From contig NZ_JACEMU010000015.1 in the NCBI RefSeq assembly GCF_013868135.1, forward strand, positions 124,001-188,000: a DNA stretch of 64,000 bases. The letters are read 5' to 3'. Below, in pieces: positions 1 to 8,823 of this stretch. The translations under genes were made by a program, and so were the position numbers. The DNA comes from Paracoccus sp. S1E-3. GTDB lineage: Bacteria; Pseudomonadota; Alphaproteobacteria; Rhodobacterales; Rhodobacteraceae. Positions within the stretch are counted from its first letter, which is position 1. The number at the start of each line of letters is the position of its first letter. The notes beneath the pieces were generated by a model. That model was given only the letters and a program-made list of their open reading frames with translations, had not been told where the DNA came from and did no database searches.

Positions 1-2
1 CC

Positions 3-620
3 TCGAACAGCTTCCTGTTCTGTGTGATCGCCTCGCCCGTCGCCTCGTATTTCAAGGGCGACGCGGCGGGGGTGTCGCTGTGGGTGTCGGAAAACTATAC
101 CCGCGCGGCACCCGGTGGCACCGGGGCAGCAAAATGCGGTGGCAACTATGCCGGCGCCCTGGCCGCCCAAGCCGAGGCCGCCCGCGAGGGCTGCGAACAG
201 GTGGTGTTCCTGGATGCGGTGGAGCGCCGCTGGGTGGAGGAACTGGCTGGCATGAATATCTTCTTCGTCTTCGACGACGGCACCCTGCAGACGCCGCCGC
301 TGTCGGGCACGATTTTGCCAGGTATCACCCGCAACTCGTTGATTGCGCTGGCGCATGACATGGGCCTGACCGTGCGCGAAGAGCGTTACGGCATCGACCA
401 GTGGAAGGCCGACGCGGCCTCGGGCCGGCTGGTCGAGGTCTTTGCCTGCGGCACCGCCGCCGTGGTCGCACCGATCGGTCAGGTCAAGGGCAAAGGCTAT
501 GATCTGACCGTGCGCGGCGGCGAACCGGGCCCGATCACCGCCAGGCTGAAGAAGGCGCTGACCGACATCCAGTTCGGCCGCGCCCCCGATCCGCGCCACT
601 GGCTGGAGCGCGTCGTCTGA
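3..620 (+). CDS. ilvE: Branched-chain amino acid aminotransferase, C-terminal part (5' end outside window)
   Basis: PLP-dependent transamination between branched-chain 2-oxo acids and Leu/Ile/Val with glutamate, in the cytoplasm. The reading frame is open from base 3, so the N-terminal part, including the PLP lysine, lies upstream of the window; the GTG at 24 is an internal valine. Visible family signatures are the GGNYAG segment, the GCEQVVFLD block, the GMNIFFVF strand and the LSGTILPGITR loop that contacts the cofactor phosphate, all in the order expected for the long class IV aminotransferases. About 206 residues are present of a usual 360 or so. It ends in a clear intrinsic terminator 25 bases after the stop. 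Family assignment is secure; substrate preference is inferred. Confidence 0.93.
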   Translation, partial: SNSFLFCVIASPVASYFKGDAAGVSLWVSENYTRAAPGGTGAAKCGGNYAGALAAQAEAAREGCEQVVFLDAVERRWVEELAGMNIFFVFDDGTLQTPPLSGTILPGITRNSLIALAHDMGLTVREERYGIDQWKADAASGRLVEVFACGTAAVVAPIGQVKGKGYDLTVRGGEPGPITARLKKALTDIQFGRAPDPRHWLERVV

Positions 621-644
621 TCGCAAACGGTCGGCAACGCATCG

Positions 645-671
645 AAAGGGCGGCTTTGAGCCGCCCTTTTT
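645..671 (+). terminator. Intrinsic terminator after ilvE
   Basis: A perfect 11-bp stem (AAAGGGCGGCT, 645-655, with AGCCGCCCTTT, 659-669) closes on a 3-base loop and runs into a T-tract at 667-671. It lies 25 bases after the ilvE stop and is correctly oriented for it. Confidence 0.9.
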
Positions 672-987
672 CATGCCGGGCGCGGTCCGTCCGCCGCTTG
701 TGCTGAACTGCCCATGCCCTGCGCCATGGCCGGGGATCCGAGCCCAGCCGCTGGCGCGTTGCGTCGCCCCCCTCACGACTCTGTCGCCAGGAGACCCGCA
801 GCGGCATCGGGAATTTCGGGGCGCCGGGCCCGCACCCGTCGCGGTGACATGGCATGAGCACCCCAGCCATTCGGGAGCTCACTAAGAAAGGCGTTTGCAA
901 TTTGAGGGCAGAGCTATCCAATAATTGATGTGTATGCTACTGATTCTCGGTTATGTTCGGGTGGAAGCTTGATTTTCAGGAGGCTCC
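672..987. other. Intergenic stretch between ilvE terminator and MarR gene
   Basis: About 315 bases with no convincing gene. Short open frames here lack a ribosome-binding site and recognisable composition. The AT-richer part at about 895-960 is where a promoter for the MarR gene would be expected, but no box pair is clear. An AGGAGG Shine-Dalgarno sequence lies at 977-982. Confidence 0.5.
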
Positions 988-1455
988 GTGGCGCTCGGCC
1001 CCGACACGCCCGGCCATTTGATCCGTCGCCTGCACCAGCACGCGACGCAGCTGTTCGGGCAGCGCATGCAGGCGGCAGGATCCGATCTGACCGTGATGCA
1101 ATTCGCCACGCTGGACGCCCTGCGTCTTCGCCCCGGTATCGATCAGGCCGGTCTGGCCGAGGCGATCGCCAAGGACCGCGCCACCATCGGTGCGGTGGTG
1201 GAGCGGCTGGAGAAAAGGGGGTTGGTGGCGCGCGCGGTCAGCCCGCGCGACAGGCGGGCGCGGGCCTTGTCGCTGACGCCGGCAGGAGCGGCGGTGCTGG
1301 ATGAGATATTGCCGGTGGTCGAGGCCCTGCAGCGCGACATCCTGCCGGGGTTGAGCGACGAGGAGTATCGCCAGTTCATCGCCCTTGCTGCCCGCGCCGT
1401 GACGGCGGCGGCCATGGATTGGGCAAGACCCGGACAGGATCAGATCCCCAGATAG
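988..1455 (+). CDS. MarR family transcriptional regulator
   Basis: A 155-residue winged-helix DNA-binding protein. The GTG start at 988 is preceded at good spacing by AGGAGG. The central region carries the MarR recognition helix segment (about residues 50-75, with AIAKDRATIGAVVERLEKRG) and the wing with the conserved DRRARAL motif (about 88-95). Helical flanks would form the dimer interface. Its 3' end overlaps the convergent livF gene by 16 bases. MarR proteins usually respond to aromatic or phenolic ligands, so regulation of the neighbouring transporter/paa region is possible, but nothing in the sequence shows it. The true target is unknown. Confidence 0.88.
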   Translation: MALGPDTPGHLIRRLHQHATQLFGQRMQAAGSDLTVMQFATLDALRLRPGIDQAGLAEAIAKDRATIGAVVERLEKRGLVARAVSPRDRRARALSLTPAGAAVLDEILPVVEALQRDILPGLSDEEYRQFIALAARAVTAAAMDWARPGQDQIPR

Positions 1456-2141
1456 GCCTCACGGATGCGGGGGTCGGCGATCAGCGCTTCGGCGGGGCCA
1501 TCCATGGTGATCCGGCCGGTTTCCATGACATAGCCCCGATCGGCGATCTTCAGCGCCCCGAAGGCGTTCTGTTCGACCAGCAGCACGGTCACGTTGCGCG
1601 CCTTCAGCCCCGACACCACGTCGAAGATCTGCTGCACCAGAAGGGGCGCCAGACCCATCGAAGGTTCGTCCAGCAGCAGGCAGCTCGGCCGGCCCATCAG
1701 CGCCCGCGCAATCGCCAGCATCTGCTGCTGCCCGCCCGAGAGGCCACCAGCAGGCAGGTTGCGCTTCTCGCGCAGGATCGGGAACATCTGGAAAGCGTCC
1801 TCCATGTCGCGGTCCACCCGGTCGTCGCTGAACAGGAACGCGCCGAGACGCAGGTTCTCCTCAACCGTCAGATTGGTGAAGATCTGCCGGCCCTCGGGCG
1901 ATTGGGTGATGCCGCGACGGATGCGCCGATAGGCGGGGACCGTGGTGATCGTCTCGCCCCGGAAGATGATCCCGCCCGCGGACACCGGCTGGATGCCGGA
2001 GATACAGCGCAGCAGCGTGGTCTTGCCGGCGCCATTTGCGCCGACCACGGTGACGATTTCGCCCGACTGCACGTTCAGCGTGATGCCATGAAGCACCTCG
2101 ATGCGGCCATAGCGGGAGCGCAGGTCGCGGATCTCAAGCAT
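1440..2141 (-). CDS. livF: ABC transporter ATP-binding protein, LivF type
   Basis: Second ATPase of a branched-chain-amino-acid-type (HAAT) importer, 233 residues, the normal LivF length. Walker A GANGAGKTT is near residue 35, the ABC signature LSGGQQQ near 135, Walker B CLLLDEPSMGL near 155, and the switch-histidine position is replaced by Gln in LLVEQN, as is typical of LivF. Its start overlaps the end of livG by 8 bases, so translation is coupled. It is the last gene of the transporter operon. The substrate is probably an aromatic acid rather than leucine, judged only from the divergent paa genes. Confidence 0.93.
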   Translation of the reverse strand: MLEIRDLRSRYGRIEVLHGITLNVQSGEIVTVVGANGAGKTTLLRCISGIQPVSAGGIIFRGETITTVPAYRRIRRGITQSPEGRQIFTNLTVEENLRLGAFLFSDDRVDRDMEDAFQMFPILREKRNLPAGGLSGGQQQMLAIARALMGRPSCLLLDEPSMGLAPLLVQQIFDVVSGLKARNVTVLLVEQNAFGALKIADRGYVMETGRITMDGPAEALIADPRIREAYLGI

Positions 2142-2913
2142 GAAGGGCCTCGGTTTCGGTGCCCAGATAGGCGGCGATCACATCGGGGTTGCGGCTGACG
2201 GTGGCGGGGTCGCCTTCGGCGATCTTTTCGCCATGGTCCAGCACGACGATATGATTGGAAATCCGCATCACCATCTTCATGTCATGCTCGACCAGCAGGA
2301 TTGCCACGCCGCTTCTGGCGACCTCGGCGATCATGCGGTCGATCTCCTCGGTTTCGACGGCATTGCACCCGGCCGCCGGTTCGTCCAGCAGCAGCAACTT
2401 GGGCTTCAGCGCCAGCGCGCGGGCGATTTCCAGCCGCTTCAGCTTGCCGTAGCTGAGGTTGCCCGCCTCGGTTTCGGCCGCGCGTTCCAGACCCACGCGG
2501 GCCAGCAGTTCCATCGCCCCGTCCTTCGCGGCGCGGGCGCGGCCGCGCGAGGCGGGCAGGCTGAACAGATCGGCCAGAAGGCTGCCCGATTCGGTCAGGT
2601 GATAGCCCGCGATGGCGTTTTCCAGCACCGTCATGTTCTGGAAGATCTGCAGGTTCTGGAAAGTCCGCGACATGCCGCGGCGGGCCAGAAGGTCGGGGCG
2701 CATGGCAGTCACGTCCTCGCCGTCCAGCACGATCCGGCCCGTGCCGGGGCGATAGATGCCCGAGATCATGTTGAACAGCGTTGTCTTGCCCGCCCCGTTC
2801 GGGCCGATCACCGACAGGATCTCGCCCGGCTGGACCTTGAAGCCGACATCATGGACGGCGCGCAGGCCGCCAAAGGTGATGCCCAGCCCCTCGACCGACA
2901 GCAGCGCGCTCAT
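2134..2913 (-). CDS. livG: ABC transporter ATP-binding protein, LivG type
   Basis: First ATPase of the LIV-type importer, 259 residues. The start at 2913 (MSALLSVEG) overlaps the livM stop in an ATGA arrangement; an open frame extends further upstream, but that part is only livM read in another frame. Walker A is GPNGAGKTT, the signature region LSYGKLKRLEIARAL, Walker B LLLLDEPAAG, and the H-loop is in LLVEHDMKM. The N-terminal-to-signature insert (NLQIFQNMTVLEN) is typical of LivG. It would pair with LivF on the LivHM permease. Confidence 0.93.
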   Translation of the reverse strand: MSALLSVEGLGITFGGLRAVHDVGFKVQPGEILSVIGPNGAGKTTLFNMISGIYRPGTGRIVLDGEDVTAMRPDLLARRGMSRTFQNLQIFQNMTVLENAIAGYHLTESGSLLADLFSLPASRGRARAAKDGAMELLARVGLERAAETEAGNLSYGKLKRLEIARALALKPKLLLLDEPAAGCNAVETEEIDRMIAEVARSGVAILLVEHDMKMVMRISNHIVVLDHGEKIAEGDPATVSRNPDVIAAYLGTETEALHA

Positions 2914-3866
2914 TGGTCTTTCCCCCGGATCAGGCGCAGGACCTGCGGCAGCAGCCCGTCGCGCATGAAGATCATCACCAGCATCATGATGAGACCCAGC
3001 AGAAGCTGTTCGTATTCCGCGAAACGGGTCAGCACCTGCGGCAGCAGCGTCAGGATGCCGGCCCCGAAGATCGCCCCCAGAACCGAGCCCGCACCGCCCA
3101 GCACGGTCATCGTCACCCATTCGATCGAGTGCATGTAGCCGGCGATGTCGGGCGTTACGAACTGGTTCTGCAGCGCCACCAGCGAGCCCGCGACCGAGGC
3201 ATAGACCGCCGAGATCACGAAAGCCTGCAGCTTGTATTTCGCCACATCGACGCCGACGGTGCGGGCGGCGATCTCGGACCCGTGGAGCGCGCGCAGCGCC
3301 CGGCCGGTCGGGCTGTCATGCAGGTTCAGCGCCAGCCACGCGCCGATCGTCAGCACGATCCCGCAGAACCAGTACCAGAATTCCGAATTCTTCAGGTTGA
3401 TGCCAATGGCCTTCGCCATGTCGCGCAGCCCCGAATCCGGCACCGCGGTGCCATCGGGGCCCCCGGTCAGCCAAGCCTCGTTCATCAGCACCATATAGAC
3501 GAGGATGCCGAAGCCCAGCGTGGCCACCGCCAGGTAATAGCCCTTGAGCCGCAGGATCGGCCGGCCCACCAGCCATGCCAGCGCGGCTGAAATCAGCGCG
3601 CCCAGCACGGCGGCCAGCAGCACGGGCACGCCCCAATGGACCGGCATCAGCGCGCAGGAATAGGCGCCGATGCCCGCGAATCCGGCATGGCCGAGGCTGA
3701 TCTGCCCGGCATAGCCGATCAGGATCACCATGCCCGTCACCGCCAGCCCGTTGATGAAGATCAGCGATCCGACCCGATAATAGAAGCTCGACGGGAAGAA
3801 GACCGGCGTCAGCGCGATCAGCGCCGCCAGCACCAGCAGCGTGGTGGATTTGGGGCCGAGCCGCAT
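2910..3866 (-). CDS. livM: ABC transporter permease, LivM type
   Basis: Inner-membrane permease of the LIV-type importer, 318 residues with about 8-10 hydrophobic segments. The family signature GYAGQISLGHAGFAGIGAY is near residues 50-70, and the cytoplasmic coupling segment (about 185-215, ALRALHGSEIAARTVGVD) contacts the ATPases. The start overlaps the livH stop by one base (TAATG), and the stop overlaps livG. The C-terminus is short, ending LIRGKDQ. It would form the translocation pore together with LivH. Confidence 0.93.
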   Translation of the reverse strand: MRLGPKSTTLLVLAALIALTPVFFPSSFYYRVGSLIFINGLAVTGMVILIGYAGQISLGHAGFAGIGAYSCALMPVHWGVPVLLAAVLGALISAALAWLVGRPILRLKGYYLAVATLGFGILVYMVLMNEAWLTGGPDGTAVPDSGLRDMAKAIGINLKNSEFWYWFCGIVLTIGAWLALNLHDSPTGRALRALHGSEIAARTVGVDVAKYKLQAFVISAVYASVAGSLVALQNQFVTPDIAGYMHSIEWVTMTVLGGAGSVLGAIFGAGILTLLPQVLTRFAEYEQLLLGLIMMLVMIFMRDGLLPQVLRLIRGKDQ

Positions 3867-4738
3867 TACACGCGCTCCGTATGCCTGGCCCCGAACAGGC
3901 CCTGCGGCAGGAAGAACAGCACCAGCAGGATGATGACGAAGGCCGCCGCATCCTTGTATTGCGAGCTGAGATAGCCCGCCGTCAGCGCCTCGATGATGCC
4001 CAGCAGGATGCCGCCCACCAGCGCGCCCTTGGGGTTGCCCATGCCGCCCAGCATGGCGGCGGCGAATCCCTTCAGCGCCAGCGCGATGCCGACATCATAG
4101 GAGGTGTTGGTGATCGGCGTGATCAGCACGCCCGCCAGCGCGCCGATGGCGGCCGACAGCGCGAAGGACAGGGTCATCACCCAGTTGGTGTTGATGCCCA
4201 CCAGCTGCGCCGCCAGCCGGTTGTTCGAGGTGGCCAGCACCGCCTTGCCGGTCAGGGTCCGGGTGAAGAACAGATAAAGCGCGATGAAGACCGCGATGCC
4301 GCCCGCCATCACCCAAAGCGATTGCGGCAGGATGGTCGCTCCGCCGATGCGCAGCGGCGTGTCACCCGAGAATGATGGAAAGCGGTGGATCTGTTTGCCG
4401 AACAGCACCTGCGCCGCCCCACGCAGGAAGATGGAGGCGCCGATGGTGATGATGATGAGCGATACGACCGGCGCGCCGCGCGCCGGCTCGATCGCCAGCT
4501 TGTTCAGCGCCACGCCGATACCAGCCGTAACCACGATGGCGATCAACGCCGCGAGCGGCAGCGGCAGCCCCGCGGCATAGGCCGAGACGGTCAGCATGCC
4601 GCCCAGCATGACGAATTCGCCCTGGGCGAAGTTCACCACGTCCGAGGCGTTGTAGATGATGGTGAAGCCCAGAGCGACAAGCGCATAGACCGCACCCACC
4701 GTCAGCCCCGAGAACAGGAATTGCAGCAGCTCCGACAT
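3866..4738 (-). CDS. livH: ABC transporter permease, LivH type
   Basis: Second inner-membrane permease, 290 residues and mostly hydrophobic. The N-terminal family signature GAVYALVALGFTIIYNAS (about 17-33) is followed by VNFAQGEFVMLGG. The conserved coupling region around LAAQLVGINTN is at about 180-190. A good GGAGG Shine-Dalgarno precedes the ATG. It lies 52 bases downstream of the binding-protein gene and is coupled to livM by a one-base overlap. Confidence 0.93.
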   Translation of the reverse strand: MSELLQFLFSGLTVGAVYALVALGFTIIYNASDVVNFAQGEFVMLGGMLTVSAYAAGLPLPLAALIAIVVTAGIGVALNKLAIEPARGAPVVSLIIITIGASIFLRGAAQVLFGKQIHRFPSFSGDTPLRIGGATILPQSLWVMAGGIAVFIALYLFFTRTLTGKAVLATSNNRLAAQLVGINTNWVMTLSFALSAAIGALAGVLITPITNTSYDVGIALALKGFAAAMLGGMGNPKGALVGGILLGIIEALTAGYLSSQYKDAAAFVIILLVLFFLPQGLFGARHTERV

Positions 4739-4790
4739 CTTGCCTCCGGCGTGGGGAAGGGGCGCGAGGGGGCCTCGCGCCCGGATCAGG

Positions 4791-5927
4791 TCACTGGGCG
4801 ATGGTCCAGTCGCCGTCCTTGATGACCAGCATCTTGAAGGCGTCCAGCGTCAGGCCGAGGTGATCCTCGGGCGAATAGGTGACGTTTCCAGCGGTGCCGA
4901 CGAAATCCTTGGTCGCCTCGATCTGGTCGCGGATGGCCACCGGATCGGTGGAATCCGCGCGTTCGATCGCCGCCTTCAGGATCGCCAGCGCGTCATGGGC
5001 ATGGCCGCCGAAGGTCGACACATCCTCGCCCGTGGCAGCCTGATAGGCATCGCGATAGGCGATCACGACCGGCTTCTGTGCATCGTCATCGGGCAGCTGA
5101 TCGGCAACCAGCAGGGCGGCGGCGGGCAGACGCACGCCCTCGGCGGCCTGGGCGCCGGCCAGTTCGATGAACTGTTTCGACGCGACGCCATGCGACTGAT
5201 ACAGCGGTGCCTCGATCGCCAGCTGCTTGTGGTTGCGGGTGACGACCGCCGGACCCTGACCCATGCCCGAGTTCAGTATCGCCTGCGCGCCCGAACCCTT
5301 GATGTTGGTCAGCTGCGGCGTCATGTCGGCATCTTGCGGGCCGTAGACCTCATCGGCGACGATCTCGACGCCCGAGGCTTCGGCCACGCCCTTGCATTGC
5401 GCCTGCATCGACTTTCCGAACCCGTCCGAGCCCGAGATCATGCCCACCTTGGTGAAGCCCTGCGCCTTCATGTCGGCGAAGATCTTTTCGCAGGCCATGC
5501 GGTCGGTATGCGGCGTCTTGAAGGTGAAGGTCTTCACCGGCTCGATGATGTCGACCGCCCCGGCAAGGCTGATGAACGGGATTTCGGCATCCTCGAACAC
5601 CGGCACCATGGCCATGGTGGTGCCGGTGGTGGTGCCCCCGATCACCGCGACCACCTCGTCATCCTCGACCAGACGGGTGGCGAAGGTCTTGGCCTTGTTG
5701 GCGTCGCCGCCGTCGTCATAGATGATTAGATTGATCTTTTCGCCGTTGATCCCGCCCTCGGCGTTGATCTTCTCGACCTCCATGCGCAGGGTCTTGGCCT
5801 CCGGGTCGCCCAGAAAGGCCGCCGGGCCGGTTTCGGAAATCGAGGCGCCGATATTGATGTCGGCCAGTGCCGGGGCGGCCAGGGCCGACAGTGCCGCCGC
5901 CGTGGTCATCAGATTGCGAAGGGTCAT
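4791..5927 (-). CDS. Periplasmic substrate-binding protein of LIV-type ABC importer
   Basis: Type I periplasmic binding protein (Peripla_BP_6), 378 residues. A signal peptide ending around APALA (about 22) should direct export. The mature protein begins DINIGASISETGPAA, with the family's GGINGEKI and VIGGTTTGTT ligand-loop segments (about 60 and 100). GGAGG lies 8 bases before the ATG. As first gene of the transporter operon it defines substrate specificity. Because paaG, paaI and paaK are divergently transcribed from the same control region, an aromatic acid such as phenylacetate is the likely ligand; this rests on context only. Confidence 0.9.
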   Translation of the reverse strand: MTLRNLMTTAAALSALAAPALADINIGASISETGPAAFLGDPEAKTLRMEVEKINAEGGINGEKINLIIYDDGGDANKAKTFATRLVEDDEVVAVIGGTTTGTTMAMVPVFEDAEIPFISLAGAVDIIEPVKTFTFKTPHTDRMACEKIFADMKAQGFTKVGMISGSDGFGKSMQAQCKGVAEASGVEIVADEVYGPQDADMTPQLTNIKGSGAQAILNSGMGQGPAVVTRNHKQLAIEAPLYQSHGVASKQFIELAGAQAAEGVRLPAAALLVADQLPDDDAQKPVVIAYRDAYQAATGEDVSTFGGHAHDALAILKAAIERADSTDPVAIRDQIEATKDFVGTAGNVTYSPEDHLGLTLDAFKMLVIKDGDWTIAQ

Positions 5928-6090
5928 TCAGCGTTCCTCCCAGTTGCTGAACAGCGCCGCGCGCGGGCGGCGATATTTCTTTGTGATTCGGGCAGAGTGC
6001 GCCACAACCGGGCCGTTGCTTTCGATCCGCGCCGGGCGATCCCCGCGCAAGATTCGGCAAGCTCGTCTCCTCCCATCCTCGCAAAGATAA

Positions 6091-6119
6091 TTGACTGACC
6101 GGTCGGTCTATGCAACATC
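6091..6119. promoter_or_regulatory. Divergent promoter region with palindromic TetR-type operator
   Basis: GACTGACCGGTCGGTC at 6093-6108 is a 16-bp inverted repeat with one mismatched pair (6096/6105). It sits between the binding-protein gene (start 5927, minus) and paaG (start 6162, plus). TTGACT at 6091-6096 with CAACAT about 16 bases on is a weak candidate plus-strand promoter. The minus strand has TTGCAT and AATTAT around the same palindrome. A repressor bound here would block both directions. The TetR regulator at 8824 is the obvious candidate; the link is inferred. Confidence 0.6.
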
Positions 6120-6161
6120 TTTTTTACCGCGGGGAGAAACGCGAGAGGGGGAGGGAAACCG

Positions 6162-6956
6162 ATGATGGCAAGCGAAACGGTGCTGGTCACGCTGGAAAAC
6201 GGCGTCCTTGGCCTGACCCTGAACCGGCCCGAAAAGCTGAACAGCTTCACGCCCGAAATGCATCTGGCGCTGCGCGCCGGGCTGGAGCGGGCGCATGAAG
6301 ATCCCGAGGTGCGCGCCGTGTTGCTGACCGGCGCGGGGCGGGGGTTCTGCGCAGGGCAGGATCTGGGCGATCGCGACCCGCGCAAGGGCGGTCCCGCGCC
6401 CGATCTGGGGGCGACGCTGGACAGCTATTACAACCCGAATCTGCGGATGATTCGGGCCCTGGAAAAGCCGGTCGTCTGCGCGGTGAACGGGGTGGCGGCC
6501 GGGGCAGGGGCCAATATCGCGCTGGCTTGCGATATTGTGCTGGCGGCGCGGTCCGCCCGCTTCATCCAGTCGTTTTCGAAGATCGGGCTGATCCCCGATG
6601 CCGGCGGCTCCTGGGCCTTGCCCCGCATGATCGGAGAGCCGCGTGCCAAGGCACTGACCCTGCTGGCCGAACCCCTGGGCGCCGAGGAGGCCGCCGATTG
6701 GGGGCTGATCTGGAAGGCCGTCGATGACGCGACCCTGCAGGACGAGGCCCGCGCCATTGCCCTGAAACTGGCGGCGGGCCCGACCGTGGGGCTTGGCCTG
6801 ACCAAGCAGCTTATTCACGAGGCCGCGACGCGCAGCCTCGATGCGCAGCTGGACGCCGAACGCGATGCCCAGCGGCAGGCGGGCCGCACGGCCGACTATG
6901 CCGAAGGCGTCACCGCCTTCCTCGAAAAACGCAAGCCGGAGTTCAGGGGCCAATGA
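6162..6956 (+). CDS. paaG: 2-(1,2-epoxy-1,2-dihydrophenyl)acetyl-CoA isomerase-type enoyl-CoA hydratase (PaaG)
   Basis: Crotonase-superfamily protein of 264 residues, the usual PaaG length. It has the CoA-binding AGRGFCAGQDL loop (about 60-70, PaaG style), the oxyanion-hole GVAAGAGANIAL segment (about 110-120) and IPDAGGSW (about 146-153), whose Asp is the PaaG catalytic acid where true hydratases carry Glu. In the phenylacetyl-CoA pathway PaaG converts the ring epoxide to an oxepin. It is the first gene of paaG-paaI-paaK, overlapping paaI by four bases. A purine-rich GGGAGGG lies ahead of the tandem ATGATG start. Confidence 0.9.
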   Translation: MMASETVLVTLENGVLGLTLNRPEKLNSFTPEMHLALRAGLERAHEDPEVRAVLLTGAGRGFCAGQDLGDRDPRKGGPAPDLGATLDSYYNPNLRMIRALEKPVVCAVNGVAAGAGANIALACDIVLAARSARFIQSFSKIGLIPDAGGSWALPRMIGEPRAKALTLLAEPLGAEEAADWGLIWKAVDDATLQDEARAIALKLAAGPTVGLGLTKQLIHEAATRSLDAQLDAERDAQRQAGRTADYAEGVTAFLEKRKPEFRGQ

Positions 6957-7396
6957 CGCGCGCAGCCGATATGACCCCGCAGGAACTGGCCGAGGCCTCT
7001 GCCAGGGCGATGTGGGACCTCGACCGTGCCAGCCAGCAGCTGGGCATGGTGATCGAGCAGATCGCCCCCGGTCAGGCCACGCTGTCGATGACCGTGACCG
7101 AAGCGCAGACCAATGGCCACGGCAACGGGCATGGGGGCTATATCTTCACGCTGGCCGACAGTGCCTTCGCCTTCGCCTGCAACACCTATAACGACATCAC
7201 CGTCGGGCAGCAGGCCTCCATCACCTATGTCGCGCCCGCGGCCCTCGGCGACCGGTTGACCGCCACCGCGCGCGAGGTTTCGCGGGCCGGGCGCAGCGGC
7301 GTCTATGATGTCGAGGTCACCAATCAGAACGGCCGGTCCGTCGCGCATTTTCGCGGCTTGTCGCGCACCGTGCGCGGGCAGCATCTGGCCGAGTGA
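6953..7396 (+). CDS. paaI: Hydroxyphenylacetyl-CoA thioesterase PaaI
   Basis: Hotdog-fold thioesterase of 147 residues. The PaaI active-site motif HGGYIFTLADSAFAFACN is at about 60-77, with the catalytic Asp in LAD, preceded by the QTNGHGNGHGG loop. PaaI hydrolyses dead-end ring-hydroxylated phenylacetyl-CoA esters and rescues CoA. The ATG at 6953 overlaps the paaG stop (ATGA), so the two are translationally coupled; paaK follows 21 bases on. Confidence 0.92.
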   Translation: MTRAADMTPQELAEASARAMWDLDRASQQLGMVIEQIAPGQATLSMTVTEAQTNGHGNGHGGYIFTLADSAFAFACNTYNDITVGQQASITYVAPAALGDRLTATAREVSRAGRSGVYDVEVTNQNGRSVAHFRGLSRTVRGQHLAE

Positions 7397-7417
7397 GCAG
7401 GGTTCAAGGGGGAACAC

Positions 7418-8734
7418 ATGGAAGATCTGACGCCTGACCGCACATCGCTGGACCCGATCGAGATCGCCTCGCGCGACGAAATTGCCGCGCTCCAGCTGAC
7501 GCGGCTGAGATGGTCGCTGAACCACGCCTATGAGAACTCGCCCTTCTACCGCCAACGCTTCGACGCGGCGGGCGTCCACCCGGACGACCTGCAAACGCTG
7601 GCCGATCTGGCGAAATTTCCCTTCACCTACAAACAGGACCTGCGCGACAACTATCCCTTCGGCATGTTTGCCGTCCCGCGCGAGCAGCTGTCGCGGATCC
7701 ATGCCTCCAGCGGAACGACGGGCAAGCCCACGGTCGTGGGCTATACCAAGGGCGACATCGACAACTGGGCCGATCTGATCGCGCGCTCCATCCGCGCCTC
7801 GGGCGGGCGTGCGGGCGATATCTGCCATGTGGCCTACGGCTACGGGCTGTTCACCGGCGGGCTTGGCGCGCATTACGGCGCGGAACGGCTGGGCTGCACG
7901 GTGGTGCCGGTCTCGGGCGGGATGACCGAGCGTCAGGTCGACCTGATCCAGGATTTCAAGCCGCGCATCATCATGGTGACGCCCTCCTACATGCTGTCGA
8001 TCCTGGACGAGTTCCGCCGCCGCGGCATTGATCCGCGCGAAACCGCGCTGCAGGTCGGCATCTTCGGGGCCGAGCCGTGGACCAACAGGATGCGCGAGGA
8101 GATCGAGCAGGTCTTCGACATGCACGCCGTCGACATCTATGGCCTCAGCGAGGTGATGGGGCCAGGCGTCGCCAATGAATGCGTCGAGACGAAGGACGGG
8201 CTGCATATCTGGGAAGACCACTTCTACCCCGAGATCATCGATCCCGAAACCGGCGAGGTTCTGCCCGATGGCGAGATGGGCGAGCTGGTCTTCACCACGC
8301 TGACCAAGGAAGGCCTGCCGATGATCCGCTATCGCACGCGCGACCTGACCCGGCTGCTGCCGGGGACGGCGCGTTCGATGCGGCGGATGGAAAAGATCAC
8401 CGGGCGCAGCGACGACATGATCATCCTGCGCGGCGTGAACATCTTCCCCACCCAGATCGAGGAACAGATCCTCAAGGTCAAGGCGCTGGCGCCGCATTTC
8501 CAGATCGAGCTGACCACCGGCGCCAACCGCATGGACAACATGACCGTGCATTGCGAATGCCTGCCCGAAACCGCGGACGCGGCGGCGCGCGAGGCGGCGG
8601 CGAAGCTGCTGGCCCATCACATCAAATCCGTGGTGGGGGTGTCGACGAAAATCGTCGTCCACGACCCCGCGGGCGTGGCGCGGTCCGAAGGCAAGGCCAG
8701 GCGCGTCGTCGACAACCGCCCGAAAGAGCGGTAA
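7418..8734 (+). CDS. paaK: Phenylacetate-CoA ligase
   Basis: Adenylate-forming enzyme activating phenylacetate with ATP and CoA, the entry step of the aerobic hybrid pathway. It has 438 residues, the family's normal size. The ATP-binding loop SSGTTGKPTVVGYT is at about 92-105, the aromatic-pocket segment AYGYGLFTGGLG follows at about 140, YGLSEVMGPG (A5 region) near 240 and RTRDLTRL (A7) near 308. The C-terminal domain carries GRSDDMIILRGVNIFP near 330-345. The ring epoxidase genes paaABCDE and paaZ are not in the window. Confidence 0.95.
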   Translation: MEDLTPDRTSLDPIEIASRDEIAALQLTRLRWSLNHAYENSPFYRQRFDAAGVHPDDLQTLADLAKFPFTYKQDLRDNYPFGMFAVPREQLSRIHASSGTTGKPTVVGYTKGDIDNWADLIARSIRASGGRAGDICHVAYGYGLFTGGLGAHYGAERLGCTVVPVSGGMTERQVDLIQDFKPRIIMVTPSYMLSILDEFRRRGIDPRETALQVGIFGAEPWTNRMREEIEQVFDMHAVDIYGLSEVMGPGVANECVETKDGLHIWEDHFYPEIIDPETGEVLPDGEMGELVFTTLTKEGLPMIRYRTRDLTRLLPGTARSMRRMEKITGRSDDMIILRGVNIFPTQIEEQILKVKALAPHFQIELTTGANRMDNMTVHCECLPETADAAAREAAAKLLAHHIKSVVGVSTKIVVHDPAGVARSEGKARRVVDNRPKER

Positions 8735-8823
8735 TTCACCACGCTCTTGGCCCGGTGACATTCCGGCGCCGGGGCGCTATTGCAGCGGGTGGCGGAACCC
8801 GCCGCCGCAAGACAGGAAGCTGA

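Noticed and set aside
673-885. A 70-codon frame after the ilvE terminator
   Set aside because: Proline- and cysteine-rich random-looking translation with no start signal.
2140-3138. A 332-codon open frame antisense to livG
   Set aside because: Shadow of livG; no ribosome-binding site or family signature.
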